Positions 5,651 to 6,229 of a stretch of DNA of 6,229 nucleotides are shown here, piece by piece. The first letter of the stretch is position 1; every line of letters starts with the position of its first letter. The DNA lies in NCBI GenBank assembly GCA_030527385.1, contig JAUNAY010000072.1:1-6229 (forward strand). Direction: 5' to 3'. Both the position numbers and the translations under genes were made by a program. Under the pieces are notes generated by a model that was not told where the DNA came from, made no database searches, and saw only the letters and a list, made by a program, of their open reading frames with translations. The DNA comes from Fusobacterium sp. Its GTDB lineage: Bacteria; Fusobacteriota; Fusobacteriia; Fusobacteriales; Fusobacteriaceae.

Positions 5651-5678
5651 AAAATATATAAATATGTTCATATATTTT
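5651..5678 (-). terminator. Possible weak terminator hairpin after the rubrerythrin gene
   Basis: AAAATATAT (5678-5670), starting within the stop codon, pairs with ATATATTTT (5659-5651) around a 10-base loop. The stem is all A-T and only four T end its 3' arm, so termination would be inefficient. No better terminator is visible before the T-box promoter, so some read-through from the rubrerythrin gene is possible. Confidence 0.25.
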
Positions 5679-6228
5679 ATCGTTCTAAAAAGTATTCATT
5701 TAATAAACTTAAAAACTCTTTTCCATGTCTAGCTTCATCCTTACACATTTCATTTAACACATTATGAATAGTATCTATTCCCATCTCTTTTGCTTTTTTA
5801 GCTAATTTCAATTTACTTTGTATTGCTTCATATTCATCTTCTATAATTGATTTTAAATTTTCTTCTGTCCAAGGTTTAACTACTTCTCCTAAAAGCTCTG
5901 CTAATATTGATGCATGTTCTGCTTCTTCATAGGCTATTTTTTTATAAATTTCGCCCACCTTCATATATCCTTCTTTATGAGCAACTTTGCTCATAGCTAA
6001 ATACATACCAACTTCTAAGCATTCCTTCGAAAAAATACTTCTTAAGTCACAAATCATATTATCATCTGCTTCTTTTGCTATTCCTATATTTTCATCTAAA
6101 TTTGCCCTATCTTCTTTTTTTAGATTAAATTCTTTAAATTCTTCACAAGACGTATTACATACAGGACAAATCCTTGGTTTTTCATTTTCTATAATATATC
6201 CACATATTGGGCAAATCCACATTTTCAT
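5677..6228 (-). CDS. Reverse rubrerythrin (N-terminal rubredoxin domain, C-terminal diiron ferritin-like domain)
   Basis: A 183-residue non-haem iron protein of the type that reduces hydrogen peroxide in anaerobes, taking electrons through its rubredoxin site; the reaction is known for the family and inferred here. The first 30 residues hold a rubredoxin-like Fe(Cys)4 site, C6/C9 in CPICGY and C21/C24 in CPVC. This is the reverse of classical rubrerythrin, where that domain is C-terminal. The four-helix diiron domain follows, with E69/E72 in the first helix, the E102-x-x-H105 motif (EEAEH), acidic residues near 130-134, and E165-x-x-H168 (DEARHGK). MYLAMS, GEVV and EMCKDEARHGK resemble clostridial reverse rubrerythrins that I recall. 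Extra cysteines are C28, C60, C70 and C162. The ATG is one base from the window edge, so its SD and promoter cannot be seen; the ATG two codons later is also possible. It has no obvious functional link to the tRNA operon. Confidence 0.9.
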   Translation of the reverse strand: MKMWICPICGYIIENEKPRICPVCNTSCEEFKEFNLKKEDRANLDENIGIAKEADDNMICDLRSIFSKECLEVGMYLAMSKVAHKEGYMKVGEIYKKIAYEEAEHASILAELLGEVVKPWTEENLKSIIEDEYEAIQSKLKLAKKAKEMGIDTIHNVLNEMCKDEARHGKEFLSLLNEYFLER

Positions 6229-6229
6229 T

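Overview
The window is very AT-rich with compact genes, strong GGAGG-type Shine-Dalgarno sites and a T-box leader. This points to a low-GC Firmicute, most likely a Clostridium-type anaerobe; the reverse-type rubrerythrin fits the same group. All convincing genes lie on the minus strand, so transcription runs from high to low coordinates.

Layout in the direction of transcription. (1) 6228-5677: a rubrerythrin with the rubredoxin domain at the N-terminus (reverse rubrerythrin), which reaches the window edge. (2) 5676-5530: an AT-rich intergenic stretch with an 18-bp perfect palindrome, repeated TTTTGAATA words and a likely promoter. (3) about 5520-5250: a complete T-box riboswitch with distal loop, an AAC (Asn) specifier overlapped by a GAA triplet, the T-box sequence and a 12-bp intrinsic terminator. 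(4) 5249-5095: an unusually long stretch after the terminator, with an AU-rich 13-bp hairpin and a compact GC-richer block of unknown role. (5) 5094-538: the operon aspS (archaeal-type, non-discriminating), gatC, gatA, gatB. (6) 528-492: a strong intrinsic terminator. (7) 396-34: a small three-helix membrane protein of unknown function with its own SD and a plausible promoter.

The four operon genes form one pathway. The archaeal-type AspRS is inferred to charge tRNA(Asn) with aspartate. GatCAB then amidates Asp-tRNA(Asn) to Asn-tRNA(Asn), using ammonia released from glutamine or asparagine by GatA. The T-box reads an Asn codon, so the operon should be switched on when tRNA(Asn) is uncharged. 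Two anticodon-domain residues of the synthetase (H40 and P91) match the non-discriminating type, so protein and riboswitch point to the same substrate.

The most interesting element is the GAAC specifier, where GAA (Glu) and AAC (Asn) overlap. This arrangement is known from the C. acetobutylicum transamidation operon, so the system is not wholly new. The less explained parts are the long post-terminator leader with its GC-richer block, the palindrome upstream of the promoter and the orphan membrane protein.
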